A DNA stretch of 64,000 bases, from NCBI GenBank assembly GCA_020632925.1, contig JACKER010000008.1:558001-622000 (forward strand), read 5' to 3'. Position 1 is the first letter of the stretch, and each line of letters starts with the position of its first letter. Position numbers and translations under genes: made by a program. This document shows, piece after piece, positions 26,691 through 35,131 of this stretch. Source of the DNA: Alphaproteobacteria bacterium (GTDB taxonomy: Bacteria; Myxococcota_A; UBA796; GCA-2862545). A model generated the notes under the pieces. That model did no database searches. It saw only the letters and a program-made list of their open reading frames with translations, and was not told the DNA's origin.

Positions 26691-27742
26691 GGCCGCAGCT
26701 CCGCCAGCACCTCGCACACGCGGTCGACGTCGGCGGGCCCACAGTCCGCGATGGGCAGGGCCAACACCTCCTCCGCGAGGCGCTCCGCCACCGGCGTCGG
26801 GCGGCGAGGACAGCCGTCCAACGCGGGCTGCGCCGTCAGCGGGCGCGGGTAGTAGACCGCGGTCCCAACGCCCGCCCTCGCGAGCGCCGCCACCAGCTCG
26901 TCGCGACCCTCCACCCGCACGACGTACTGGTGGACCGCGCACCCCGGCGAGCGCCGCAGCGGACGCACCCGGTCCGGCAGCCCCTCGTCGTACCGCGCGG
27001 CCAGCGCCCGCCGACGGTCGATCCGCTCGCGGAGCACCTGCGCGTGCCCGACGAGCACGGCCGCCTGCACCGCGTCCAGCCGGCTCGCCCGACCCGCGTG
27101 CCCCATCTCGCGACCATGGTGCCCCGGCGACCGCGCGCCGTGCGACGACAGGCTCCGGACCCTGGCGAGCAGCTCCTCGTCGTCCCCTGCCACGAACCCC
27201 GCGTCCCCCGCGGCCCCCCAGGTCTTCGTGGGGTAGGCCGACAACACCGTCAGCGCACCCGTGCACGGCGTCGGCTCGGCGCCGATGGCCTGCGCCGCGT
27301 CGTCGACGATCGGCACGCCGAGATCGACGGGCTCCCACCGCGACCCGAACAGGTGGACCGGGATCATCGCGCGGGTCCGCGGGCTCGCTGCGTCGGCGGC
27401 CGACGCGCCATCGAGCAGCGCGTCCTCGCCCACGTCCGCGAGCACCGGCACCGCGCCGATCGCGAGCACCGCACCCGCGGTCGCGAAGAAGGTGAACGCC
27501 GGCACGATCACCTCGTCCCCCGCGCCGACCCCCAGCGCCTGCAGCGCCAGGATCAGCGCGTCCGTCCCGCTCGCGACGCCCACGGCGCCCCTCCGTCCGA
27601 GCCAGCGCGCGGCGAGTCCCTCGGCCTCGGCCACCACCGGCCCGCCGATCCACCGGCCCGAGCGGAGGACCTCGAGCACCCGGCCCTCCACCGCCTCCGC
27701 CACCTCGGCGTGCCGGCGCCCGGGATCCACGAACGGAATCAT
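26687..27742 (-). CDS. DegT/DnrJ/EryC1/StrS family PLP aminotransferase
   Basis: A 351-aa PLP-dependent sugar aminotransferase-like protein. The N-terminus has the family RSGRWIGGPVVAEAE block, ASGTDALILALQALG for phosphate binding, EVIVPAFTFFATA, IPVHLFG, VDDAAQAIGA, and the Schiff-base Lys in YPTKTWGAAGDAGF. Relatives transaminate keto-sugars for lipopolysaccharide, glycan or antibiotic synthesis. Here no other sugar gene is adjacent except galU 3 kb away. The ATG at 27742 has a weak -10-like TATCGG 6 nt upstream. Coupled by overlap to the prepilin peptidase gene. Confidence 0.92.
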   Translation of the reverse strand: MIPFVDPGRRHAEVAEAVEGRVLEVLRSGRWIGGPVVAEAEGLAARWLGRRGAVGVASGTDALILALQALGVGAGDEVIVPAFTFFATAGAVLAIGAVPVLADVGEDALLDGASAADAASPRTRAMIPVHLFGSRWEPVDLGVPIVDDAAQAIGAEPTPCTGALTVLSAYPTKTWGAAGDAGFVAGDDEELLARVRSLSSHGARSPGHHGREMGHAGRASRLDAVQAAVLVGHAQVLRERIDRRRALAARYDEGLPDRVRPLRRSPGCAVHQYVVRVEGRDELVAALARAGVGTAVYYPRPLTAQPALDGCPRRPTPVAERLAEEVLALPIADCGPADVDRVCEVLAELRP

Positions 27743-27760
27743 GGCGGTCCGATACCCCGA

Positions 27761-28354
27761 TCAGAGGCAGAGGGCGACGGGGTAGAGCGCGAGCAGGTCG
27801 AGCAGCGACGAGCCCCCCTCACACGCCGTCGCCTCGAAGGTCCCCGTGAGGTCCTCCACCGGGAAGGAGAAGGAGCCCACCAGCGCGCCGTCCTCCTCCA
27901 CCAGCGACAGCTCGCCCCCCGAACCGAAGTCCGCCAGCAGCTCGTCGTCGGTCGCCATGTACGCCCGGCCGAGCCCATCGAGGTCCACCAGCGCGGCCTC
28001 GATCACCGCGTACCAGCTCGCCCCCACCAGGCGGGGCTCCTCGGCCGTCGTCTCGTCGACCCTCAGGTGGCTGCGTCCGCCGAACTCGCCGACGTAGACC
28101 CCGTCCTCGGCGTAGGCCCGGAGCACCAGGTGACGCGCGCCCTCGCGGCAGGCCGCCGTCCCGACCCGCTGGACCTCGACCTCGTCCACCGGCAGCTCGC
28201 ACGGCAGGTCGCCGTTGGACAGCAGGATCACGGCCTCGGTCCCGGCGTCGGTCGTCGCGATCCGGTACGACGCCGTCCTCAGCTCCACCGCGCCGAGCGG
28301 TGAGCCGATCGTCCCCGGACCGGTGGCGCAGGCCAGGAGCAGCGAGATCAGCAC
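27761..28354 (-). CDS. hypothetical lipoprotein
   Basis: A 197-aa protein with the signal peptide MLISLLLAC (GTG start at 28354), predicted to be lipidated on Cys9. The mature domain is beta-rich (VELRTASYRIATTDAGTEAVILL, ALVGSFSFPVEDLTGTFEA) and contains four further Cys (DLPCEL, AACREG, ATACEG, VALCL), compatible with two disulfides. No family recognised. A TATACT element sits 6 nt before the start codon. It is 18 bp upstream of the DegT gene on the same strand. Confidence 0.7.
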   Translation of the reverse strand: MLISLLLACATGPGTIGSPLGAVELRTASYRIATTDAGTEAVILLSNGDLPCELPVDEVEVQRVGTAACREGARHLVLRAYAEDGVYVGEFGGRSHLRVDETTAEEPRLVGASWYAVIEAALVDLDGLGRAYMATDDELLADFGSGGELSLVEEDGALVGSFSFPVEDLTGTFEATACEGGSSLLDLLALYPVALCL

Positions 28355-28360
28355 CCCGTG

Positions 28361-28366
28361 AGTATA
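28361..28366 (-). promoter_or_regulatory. -10 element, leaderless start of lipoprotein gene
   Basis: TATACT on the minus strand exactly 6 nt before the GTG at 28354, the best -10 match in the window. It lies in a GTATAC palindrome, so the other strand reads TATACG and could serve the divergent WY-rich protein gene at 28451. Confidence 0.55.
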
Positions 28367-28450
28367 CGGGACAGAGCGCTCCGGGGGCCTGCCCGATCGA
28401 CCCGATCGAATGTGGACCGCCCGCGGGACGTCGACCGAGCGGGAGGCTCC

Positions 28451-29887
28451 ATGTTGCCCACCATCGTCCTGCTGGCCCTGACCGCACGCCCCGCCGAGGC
28501 GCGTGACGACCAGGGTGCCGACGCCCGCCCCGACACCGAGCACACGTCCCCGCCACCGCGCGCGGGTCGTGGCCGCCCCAGCCCCAAGCCGGTGCCGACG
28601 AGCAGGCCCGCGCCCAAGCCCAGGCCCGCGCCGCGTCCGGCGCCCCAGCCGGCGCCCAAGCCCACGCCCAGGCCGGCGCCGAACCCACCGACGCAGCGCC
28701 CCGCGCCGTCGCCCTCTCCCGCGCCTCCGACCTCGCGCCCGAGCCCGCCGTCGTCCGCGCCGAATCCGTCGTCTCGCCCGGCTCCGAGCTCGTCCCCCGG
28801 CCAGCAGGGTCGGCCCACCGGCGTCCCCACGAGCCCGACCACGAGCGCACCTCCGCGGGCGGACCGCCTCCCCGGCCGCGCGCAGACGGTCCCCAACGCC
28901 TCCCAGCGCACGTCCGCGTACCCGGCCAACGTCCACGTGGTCCAGAACCAACGACCGGAATCGCCCGCCTACCGGGACTGGGAGCCCGTTCGCAAGCCCC
29001 CGACGAGCGGCGCGACCCGCCCGGCGGACCGCCCGCCCCAGCGCTCCGGTGACCCGCGGTACTCGCGGCCCGCGCCCTCGCACGTCCGGCCCCCGCCCTA
29101 CGCGCACGACCGCCCGCCGATCGTGCACACGTACGCCGGCTGGTACACCGGCTGGTATTGCCACCCCTGGTACCGCTGGACCTGGGGCACCTGGGCGGTG
29201 GTCTCGTTCGGCTTCTGGGTCGATCCGTGGGCCGTGTGGTGGGTCCCCCCGACGCGCTGGGGCTGGTCCTGGTACCCGGGCTACTGGTACTACGGGGTCT
29301 GGTGGCCCGGGTACTGGGGTCCCGTCGGCTACGCCCCCGTCGGGTACGTCTTCGTCCCCGGCTGGTGGGAGAACACGGTCTACGTCGAGGGGTACTACCG
29401 CGTCGAGGACCGCGACGGCTGGGAGTGGGTCGACGGGTACTACCTCGAGGACGGCACCCACATCCGCGGTCACTGGCGTCCCACCGGCGACTGGCCGGAC
29501 GGGTACACCTGGGAGCCCGGGTTCTGGGACGGCCAGGACTACAACGACGGGTTCTGGCGGCCCGAGTTCCGCGCCGGATTCGTGTGGATCTCGGCCTGGT
29601 ACGACGACCAGGGCATCTACCACGCCGGGTACTGGTCTCCGACCGAGGACAACCCCGGCCACCAGTGGGTCCCTGGCTGGTTCGACGGCAACGAGTGGGT
29701 CCCCGGGTACTGGGTGTCCGACGAGGAGGTCGAGCGCGAGGACGTGGACGCGTGGCAGCCGCCCGAGGGCTACGACGCCGGCTGGAAGGACGAGCCCGAT
29801 CCCCGCACGATCGACCGCGCGCCGACCACGCCCCCGGGCAAGGACGCCCCGCTCGCCATCCCGGTCCCGACGCCGCCGCCCGAGTAG
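28451..29887 (+). CDS. secreted Pro-rich / Trp-Tyr-rich (YXWXXGYW repeat) protein
   Basis: A 478-aa exported protein. Signal peptide at 1-18 (TIVLLALTARPAEA). Residues ~30-150 are a Pro/Ala/Ser-rich spacer of PAPKPRPAPRPAP type. Residues ~210-430 are extraordinarily rich in Trp, Tyr and Gly, with repeats such as WYPGYWYYGVWWPGYWG, WEWVDGYYLEDGTHIRGHW and HQWVPGWFDGNEWVPGYW. Such WxxGYW repeats occur in cell-surface proteins of Myxococcota and Proteobacteria whose function is unknown; carbohydrate or wall contact is an inference. The ATG at 28451 has GGAGG 4-5 nt upstream. The following metallopeptidase-like gene begins 3 nt after its stop. Confidence 0.8.
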   Translation: MLPTIVLLALTARPAEARDDQGADARPDTEHTSPPPRAGRGRPSPKPVPTSRPAPKPRPAPRPAPQPAPKPTPRPAPNPPTQRPAPSPSPAPPTSRPSPPSSAPNPSSRPAPSSSPGQQGRPTGVPTSPTTSAPPRADRLPGRAQTVPNASQRTSAYPANVHVVQNQRPESPAYRDWEPVRKPPTSGATRPADRPPQRSGDPRYSRPAPSHVRPPPYAHDRPPIVHTYAGWYTGWYCHPWYRWTWGTWAVVSFGFWVDPWAVWWVPPTRWGWSWYPGYWYYGVWWPGYWGPVGYAPVGYVFVPGWWENTVYVEGYYRVEDRDGWEWVDGYYLEDGTHIRGHWRPTGDWPDGYTWEPGFWDGQDYNDGFWRPEFRAGFVWISAWYDDQGIYHAGYWSPTEDNPGHQWVPGWFDGNEWVPGYWVSDEEVEREDVDAWQPPEGYDAGWKDEPDPRTIDRAPTTPPGKDAPLAIPVPTPPPE

Positions 29888-29889
29888 CC

Positions 29890-30465
29890 GTGGGAGCGCG
29901 ACGTCTCGAGCGCGTCCTGGCGCTGGTGCGGCGTCACCGGCCCGGGCTGCGGCTCGTCGACAAGCGCACCCTGCCGGCGGCTCGCTTCGTGGCCTGGGTG
30001 GTCCGACCCCTCGCACCCGACTTCGCCGACGGGACGACGACCGTCCTGGGCGACCGCGTGTTCCTTCCGCGTGCGCCCGACGAGATCGACCCCGACCAGC
30101 TCGCCGCCATCCTGTGCCACGAGCTCGTCCACCAGCTCGATCAGGCCTCGTACCCGCTGTTCTACGTCTCGTACGTGCTCGGTCCGCCGTTGCCCCTGCT
30201 CCGCACGGCGAGGGCCGACTGGGAGCGACGCGCCTACGCCGTCGACCTGATGCTCGCCCACCACGACCGCGGCGAGCGGGGACTCCACCACCTCCTCGAG
30301 TGGCTCGTCGACGTGTTCGCTGGCCCGACCTACGGCTGGATGTGGATCGGACGTGACGCAGCTCGCACCTACCTCCAGCCGGTGGTCGACGAGGTCCTGG
30401 GCGGCGCGCTCCAGCGCAGGGAGCCGTATCGCTCGATCCTGGCGGCGTGGACCGGCCCGGACTAG
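29890..30465 (+). CDS. putative zinc metallopeptidase with HExxH motif
   Basis: A 191-aa protein with LAAILCHELVHQLDQA (~75-90): an HExxH zinc motif followed by a downstream acidic/helical part (ADWERRAYAVDLMLAHH) that may supply the third ligand, as in small SprT/DUF-type peptidases. No signal peptide is visible, so it is probably cytosolic. The GTG at 29890 lies 2 bp after the WY-rich gene stop, indicating an operon with it. The family was not identified; peptidase activity is inferred from the motif alone. Confidence 0.7.
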   Translation: MGARRLERVLALVRRHRPGLRLVDKRTLPAARFVAWVVRPLAPDFADGTTTVLGDRVFLPRAPDEIDPDQLAAILCHELVHQLDQASYPLFYVSYVLGPPLPLLRTARADWERRAYAVDLMLAHHDRGERGLHHLLEWLVDVFAGPTYGWMWIGRDAARTYLQPVVDEVLGGALQRREPYRSILAAWTGPD

Positions 30466-30497
30466 ACCCCGAACGGAGCCAGCACGGGGGTCGTTCG

Positions 30498-31340
30498 ATG
30501 AAGGGCGTGATCGTCGCAGCCGGGTATGGGAGCCGCTTCCTGCCGGTGACCCGGGTCGTGCCGAAGGAGCTGCTGCCCATCGTCGATCGGCCCGCGATCG
30601 ACTGGGTCGTCGAGGAGTTCCAGCAGGCCGGCATCGACGAGGTCCTGGTGATCACGAGCCGCCGCAAGCGATCGATCGAGGACTGGTTCGACCGCGACCC
30701 CGAGCTCGAGCAGCTGTACCCGCCGGAGCGCCTGGCGCGACCGAGCGTGAAGGCCACCTTCGTCCGTCAGGCGGAGATGAAGGGCACCGGCCACGCGCTG
30801 CTGCTGGCGAAGTCCTTCGTGGGCGACGATCCGTTCGTGGTCGCGTTCCCGGACGACCTGTTCGCCCCCGCGGAGCGCAACTGCTCGCAGATCCTGGTGG
30901 ACCTGTACGAGCGGACCGGCTGCAGCGTGCTCGCGGCAGGGGACCTCGGTCGGGACGCGGACGTGTCGCGGTACGGCGTGCTCGACCTGCACGAGCGGGA
31001 AGGCGTGAAGCGGGTCCGCGGCATCGTCGAGAAGCCGTCACCCGGGACGGAGCCGTCGAAGGTCGTGTCCTGGGGCCGCTACCTGTACACGCCCGAGCTG
31101 TTCCGCGAGCTGGAGGACGGCGTCGACCGCCCGCGGACCGGGGAGTACTACGCGACCGAGGCCATCCAGGCGCTGTGCGACCGGGACCGCGTCGTCGCCG
31201 CGACCATCCCCCAGGCGCGCTGGGACACGGGCGAACGCCTCGGGTACCTCCAGACCGTGATCCGGGTCGCGCTCGACCACCCGACCCTCGGGGAGCCGCT
31301 GCGCGCCTGGCTCGACGAGGAGCTCAGGGGAGGTCGCTGA
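30498..31340 (+). CDS. galU: UTP--glucose-1-phosphate uridylyltransferase
   Basis: A 280-aa nucleotidyltransferase making UDP-glucose for envelope polysaccharides. Motifs: VIVAAGYGSRFLPVTRVVPKELLPI (nucleotide binding), IDWVVEEFQQAGI, RQAEMKGTGHALLLA, FPDDLF (metal-binding aspartates), IVEKPSPGTEPS, and the C-terminal GEYYATEAIQAL and RWDTGERLGYL. The ATG at 30498 has GGGGG about 7 nt upstream; 32 bp separate it from the metallopeptidase-like gene. Its 3' end overlaps the convergent DUF3108-like gene by 17 bp. Confidence 0.95.
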   Translation: MKGVIVAAGYGSRFLPVTRVVPKELLPIVDRPAIDWVVEEFQQAGIDEVLVITSRRKRSIEDWFDRDPELEQLYPPERLARPSVKATFVRQAEMKGTGHALLLAKSFVGDDPFVVAFPDDLFAPAERNCSQILVDLYERTGCSVLAAGDLGRDADVSRYGVLDLHEREGVKRVRGIVEKPSPGTEPSKVVSWGRYLYTPELFRELEDGVDRPRTGEYYATEAIQALCDRDRVVAATIPQARWDTGERLGYLQTVIRVALDHPTLGEPLRAWLDEELRGGR

Positions 31341-32088
31341 CCTCGACCACGGGCACCGCCGGGACGACGAACTCGTCCACGCCGCGGGGGGCGGGCCCGA
31401 TCAGCGTCGCGACCACCCGGCGGCCCGCCAACGGCGCCTCCCAGCGGACGAGGAAGCCGTTGGTCGCGTAGTAGAACCGCCACGACCCGTGGGGCGAGAG
31501 CCACTCGAAGGTCTCGACCCACAGGTCCTCGCCGCCCAGGCGCACGTCCGAGGGCCCGAGAGCGACCACGGCGCCGTCCTCCACCTTGCCGGTCGCGTCG
31601 TCCAGGATGCGCACCTGGACGAACTGTGCGAGGCGCCGCTCACTCTCCGGATCGAACAGGTCCACCGTCGACAGGTCCACGCCGCGCACGGGGATCTGGT
31701 CGCGACGCGTGCCCGCGCCGTCCGTCCACGCGATCTGCCACAGCCCGTCGGCGACGTGCGCCTGGACCTCGGTGGCGGCACCGTCGGTCTCCGTCACCGA
31801 CACGAAGGACGCGGGCCGCCCGTCGTGCGAGTTGGCGGTGAGCCGCTGGCGGAGCGTGGACGCGGCCTTCCCCTTCGTCCGCGCGGTCTTCTCCAGCGCC
31901 GGCAACGTCAGCTCGGTCCAGCCCTCGACGAAGCGGGTGCGCTCGCCGGTGGTCCCCTCGTAGCGGACCTTGAGCTCGCGGGTGCCCACGGGCACGCCGT
32001 CCACCTCGAGGCCCCAGAGAACCCCCAGCTCGGGTGTCTCCTGCCCGAGCGCGCGAGCGGAGGTCAGCAGAGCGAGGAGCGCGCTCAC
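31324..32088 (-). CDS. secreted beta-rich protein, DUF3108-like
   Basis: A 254-aa protein with a signal peptide (MSALLALLTSARALGQ). The mature part is beta-rich with a layout like DUF3108/LolA-like periplasmic proteins: YEGTTGERTRFVEGWTELTL, RPASFVSVTETDGAATEVQAHVADG and a C-terminal VETFEWLSPHGSWRFYYATNGFLVRWEAPLAG. It may bind hydrophobic ligands, but this is fold-level guesswork. The GTG start overlaps the stop of the DUF1592 gene (GTGA), so it is coupled to that gene. The stop overlaps galU by 17 bp. Confidence 0.68.
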   Translation of the reverse strand: MSALLALLTSARALGQETPELGVLWGLEVDGVPVGTRELKVRYEGTTGERTRFVEGWTELTLPALEKTARTKGKAASTLRQRLTANSHDGRPASFVSVTETDGAATEVQAHVADGLWQIAWTDGAGTRRDQIPVRGVDLSTVDLFDPESERRLAQFVQVRILDDATGKVEDGAVVALGPSDVRLGGEDLWVETFEWLSPHGSWRFYYATNGFLVRWEAPLAGRRVVATLIGPAPRGVDEFVVPAVPVVEVSDLP

Positions 32089-33743
32089 TCCTCGGCGGGC
32101 GGGAGCTGCCGGAACGTGGGGTCGAGCACCAGCCGACGCAGGATCTGCTGGGTCGACAGATCCTCGGTCTGCGAGGCCAGGCCGACGGACTCGACCAGCG
32201 CCTTGTCCGCGTCCGCCTCCGGGAACCGTCCGAAGGTGTACTCGAACAGGTTCCGGGTGTAGCAGCGGTGGGCCTGGATGCCCTCGGACGCGAGACGGGA
32301 GAACTCGATCGCGTTCGCGTACGACTTCTCGCCCTCCTCGAAGAAGAAGGTGTCGGACGCGTCGACCGTCATCCCTCGCTCCTCCGTGCGGAACTCCCCG
32401 AGCGGGCCGTACTCCTCGAAGGCGAAGCCCACGGGATTGATCACGGCGGAGTGGCAACCCTGGCCGCAGGTCCCCTCGCCCGTCGCCGCGTCGATGCGGT
32501 CGCGGGTCGTCTGCTCGGCCGTGGCCGGCGGGATGGGCTGGACGAAGGCCGGCGGCGTCGGGAGCTGGTTGCAGAGGATGAAGGTGTTGACGAAGAACCC
32601 GCGGCGGATCGGGTTGCTCACGTCGGGGTCCGACTGGGTCGCGAGGAAGCCCGCGAGCGTGAGCAGGCCGCCACGCTGCGACGGGTCGAGGTCGACGGGC
32701 ACGAGCTCGCCCGTGTCGGCCACCGGCGGCAGTCCGTAGATGTCGGCCAACAGCGGGTTCACGAACGTCCGCGTGGAGGTCAGCAGCTGCCGGACGCCGC
32801 CGCCGGTGCGGATGACCTCCCGAACGTACGCCCGGACCTCGGCCTGCATCACGGGGACCGTGTCGAGGTCGTAGTCGGGGAACAGCACGGTGTCGGGCGC
32901 GACGTTGATGTACAGCTCCACCTTGAGCAGCTGGTCGTGCAGGTCGGCCAGCATCTCCATCGAACGCGGATCGGCGATCATGCGGTCGACCTGGGCCTCG
33001 AGCACCGCGGGGTCGCGGGTCAACGAGCCGTCCGCCGCCGCAGCGAGCAGATCCGCGTCCGGGAGCGTGTTCCACAGCGCGTAGGACAGGCGGCTGGCCA
33101 TGCCGTAGGGGCCGATCTCGATGGTGCCGTCCGGGAGCACGCCGTAATCGTTCTCAACCCGGTACAGGAACTTCGGCGACTGGAACATCGCCTCCAGCGT
33201 CTGGCGGAGCCCGTCCACCGTGGGATCACCCGTGGTGGCCTCGGCCACGCCGTCGTCCCAGGCCGCCAGGTACAGCGCCACGTCCTCGTCGCTGATGGGG
33301 GAACGGTGGACGCGGGCCCCGAACGCGCGGACGAAGCCCTCGGGCCCGCCCGTGGTGAGCGAATCGCCGACGACGAAGGCGCGAACGGTCGGATCGTCGA
33401 TCACCATCGACGCGACCACGGCGGAGGCGTCCTGGTACTGCTGGAACAGGACCTGATCGACGCCCAGGCTCACCACCTCGTTGTCGAACACACCCTCGGT
33501 CCGATCGTTGATGAACGACGAGGACAGACCGGTCCGGTCCGAGAGCCCCAGGAGGTCCCGGATCGAGTTCTCCCACTGGAGATGCGACAGCCGGGCGACC
33601 CGCAGCTCGTCCGAGGGCACGATCACCACGGGCGGCGCTGTCGTCGTCTGGCCGTCCTTCCCGGTGGTCCCCGGGTCCGGATGACAACCGAGAGACGCCA
33701 ACAAGATGAGAGTGGCGTGAAGAATGGGCGACCTCGCGCGAAT
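32085..33743 (-). CDS. DUF1592/DUF1588/DUF1585-type lipoprotein with cytochrome-like CX3CH motif
   Basis: A 552-aa protein of the planctomycete/myxobacterial family with DUF1595/1592/1588/1585 order: LRVARLSHLQWENSIRDLLGL near the start, YGMASRLSYALWNTLPDADLL, RGGLLTLAGFLATQS, then a CGQGCHSAVINPVGFAFE haem-like site and RCYTRNLFEYTFGR. The haem-type motif has three residues between the cysteines instead of two. The frame has no ATG, GTG or TTG that leaves a workable signal peptide; an ATT at 33743, 6 nt after a TATCCT element, would give a good lipoprotein leader ending in LASLGC. Divergently paired with the DUF1552 gene, as is usual. Function unknown. Confidence 0.82.
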   Translation of the reverse strand: MRARSPILHATLILLASLGCHPDPGTTGKDGQTTTAPPVVIVPSDELRVARLSHLQWENSIRDLLGLSDRTGLSSSFINDRTEGVFDNEVVSLGVDQVLFQQYQDASAVVASMVIDDPTVRAFVVGDSLTTGGPEGFVRAFGARVHRSPISDEDVALYLAAWDDGVAEATTGDPTVDGLRQTLEAMFQSPKFLYRVENDYGVLPDGTIEIGPYGMASRLSYALWNTLPDADLLAAAADGSLTRDPAVLEAQVDRMIADPRSMEMLADLHDQLLKVELYINVAPDTVLFPDYDLDTVPVMQAEVRAYVREVIRTGGGVRQLLTSTRTFVNPLLADIYGLPPVADTGELVPVDLDPSQRGGLLTLAGFLATQSDPDVSNPIRRGFFVNTFILCNQLPTPPAFVQPIPPATAEQTTRDRIDAATGEGTCGQGCHSAVINPVGFAFEEYGPLGEFRTEERGMTVDASDTFFFEEGEKSYANAIEFSRLASEGIQAHRCYTRNLFEYTFGRFPEADADKALVESVGLASQTEDLSTQQILRRLVLDPTFRQLPPAEE

Positions 33744-33748
33744 GAGGG

Positions 33749-33755
33749 TAGGATA
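33749..33755. promoter_or_regulatory. bidirectional -10 element between DUF1592 and DUF1552 genes
   Basis: The 7-bp TAGGATA reads TAGGAT on the plus strand and TATCCT on the minus strand, so one element can serve as -10 for both divergent genes. It lies 33 nt before the TTG of the DUF1552 gene and 6 nt before the ATT proposed for the DUF1592 gene. Confidence 0.5.
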
Positions 33756-33787
33756 CCTGGACCCTGCCCCACACGCCAGAGGGAACC

Positions 33788-35131
33788 TTGAGCACGAGTC
33801 GGCGCCAGTTCCTGCGAGGAGTCGGCGGAGCGATGCTCCCCCTCCCCTTCCTCGCCTCCCTGCAGGCGAGGGCTGCCGCTCAGCCCACCGGGCCGTATCC
33901 ACTGGTCATCATGCGGACGGGCAACGGTGTCGCCCAGTCGAACCCGGGGATCGCCGGCGAGAACGTCGAGCCCGACTACTACTGGCCCAGCCGCGACGGC
34001 TACCAGACCATCCTGGGGTTGCGGGCGGACGAGGAGCGCTCGACGTCGATCCTGTGGCACCACGCCGAGCACCTCCTCTTCGTGAAGGGGGTCTACTCCG
34101 CCTTCCCGACGAAGGCCGAGCTGCACGCCTCGGGCGGCAACCAGCTGCTCACCGCCCGCGAGCCGGGGTACCCGACGCACACGATCATGACGTACGCGAC
34201 GGGCGAGAGCGTGGACAACTTCATCGCCCGCAAGCAGCCCGAGGTGAACGGCGGCGAGCCGCTCACGCTGTACACGGGGCGCCGCGCGGGGATGGGCGAG
34301 GAGATCCTGTCGTACCGGGGGCCGGGCGACCTCCGCGCCGCCGAGGACGATCCCTGGTCGGTGTACCGCCGGCTCACGGGGACGGGGGCGTCTCCGGAGC
34401 TGCGGCGCTCGGTCAACGACCTGGTGCTCGACCAGCTGAACGCGCTGATGAACGGGGGCAAGCTCTCCGAGGACGACCGCCTGCGCCTCGAGCAGCACAC
34501 CGACAGCGTCCGCGACTTCGAGGTGCTCTGCGACCGCCTGACGAGCGAGCAGGAGATGACCCTCGAGCAGATGTCGGGCTTCGGGCGGCTCGACGACAAC
34601 CGGATCGCGTGCGCCAAGCTCCACTGCGACGTGCTCGCGCTGGCCATCGCCTGTGACCTGGCCCGCGTGGTGACCCTCCAGATCGGTGACCGCACCGACC
34701 TCACGTCGTACACGGTCAACGGCGAGAAGTACCGTCCGTTCCACAGCATCTCGCACCGCGAGCAGGTCGGCGACAACGAGAAGCACCGCGAGATCGACAA
34801 GCTCCACCTCGAGGTCTTCGACTACCTCCTCGACGTGCTGACCGAGCGCGACGTCCTCAACCGGACCGTCGCCTGCTTCGTGTCGGAGCTCGGCGATGGC
34901 GTGACCCACTCGTACCGCAACCTCCCCTGGATCGTGGCGGGCATCGGCGACGGGACCCTGCGCTCGGGCCAGAAGATCACGCTCGAGACGCCGCAGACGA
35001 ACAACAAGTTCCTCAACACGTTGATCGCTGCGACGGGCGTGCGCAACGCGGACGGCTCGCCGGTGGACGACTTCGGCGACCCGACGCTCGAGCGCGGGCT
35101 GATCGGCGAGATCGTCAAGAACGCGCCGTAG
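33788..35131 (+). CDS. DUF1552 family Tat-exported protein
   Basis: A 447-aa protein with a twin-arginine signal (MSTSRRQFLRGVGGAMLPLPFL) and the DUF1552 body (YPLVIMRTGNGVAQS, LHASGGNQLLTAREP, SVDNFIARKQPE, LLDVLTERDVLNRTVACFVSELGDG). The family is found beside DUF1592-type cytochrome-like proteins in Planctomycetes and Myxococcota and is thought to work in the periplasm with them, perhaps in polymer degradation or electron transfer; no reaction is established. The TTG at 33788 has AGAGGG upstream. The 3' end overlaps the convergent methyltransferase gene by 17 bp. Confidence 0.88.
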   Translation: MSTSRRQFLRGVGGAMLPLPFLASLQARAAAQPTGPYPLVIMRTGNGVAQSNPGIAGENVEPDYYWPSRDGYQTILGLRADEERSTSILWHHAEHLLFVKGVYSAFPTKAELHASGGNQLLTAREPGYPTHTIMTYATGESVDNFIARKQPEVNGGEPLTLYTGRRAGMGEEILSYRGPGDLRAAEDDPWSVYRRLTGTGASPELRRSVNDLVLDQLNALMNGGKLSEDDRLRLEQHTDSVRDFEVLCDRLTSEQEMTLEQMSGFGRLDDNRIACAKLHCDVLALAIACDLARVVTLQIGDRTDLTSYTVNGEKYRPFHSISHREQVGDNEKHREIDKLHLEVFDYLLDVLTERDVLNRTVACFVSELGDGVTHSYRNLPWIVAGIGDGTLRSGQKITLETPQTNNKFLNTLIAATGVRNADGSPVDDFGDPTLERGLIGEIVKNAP

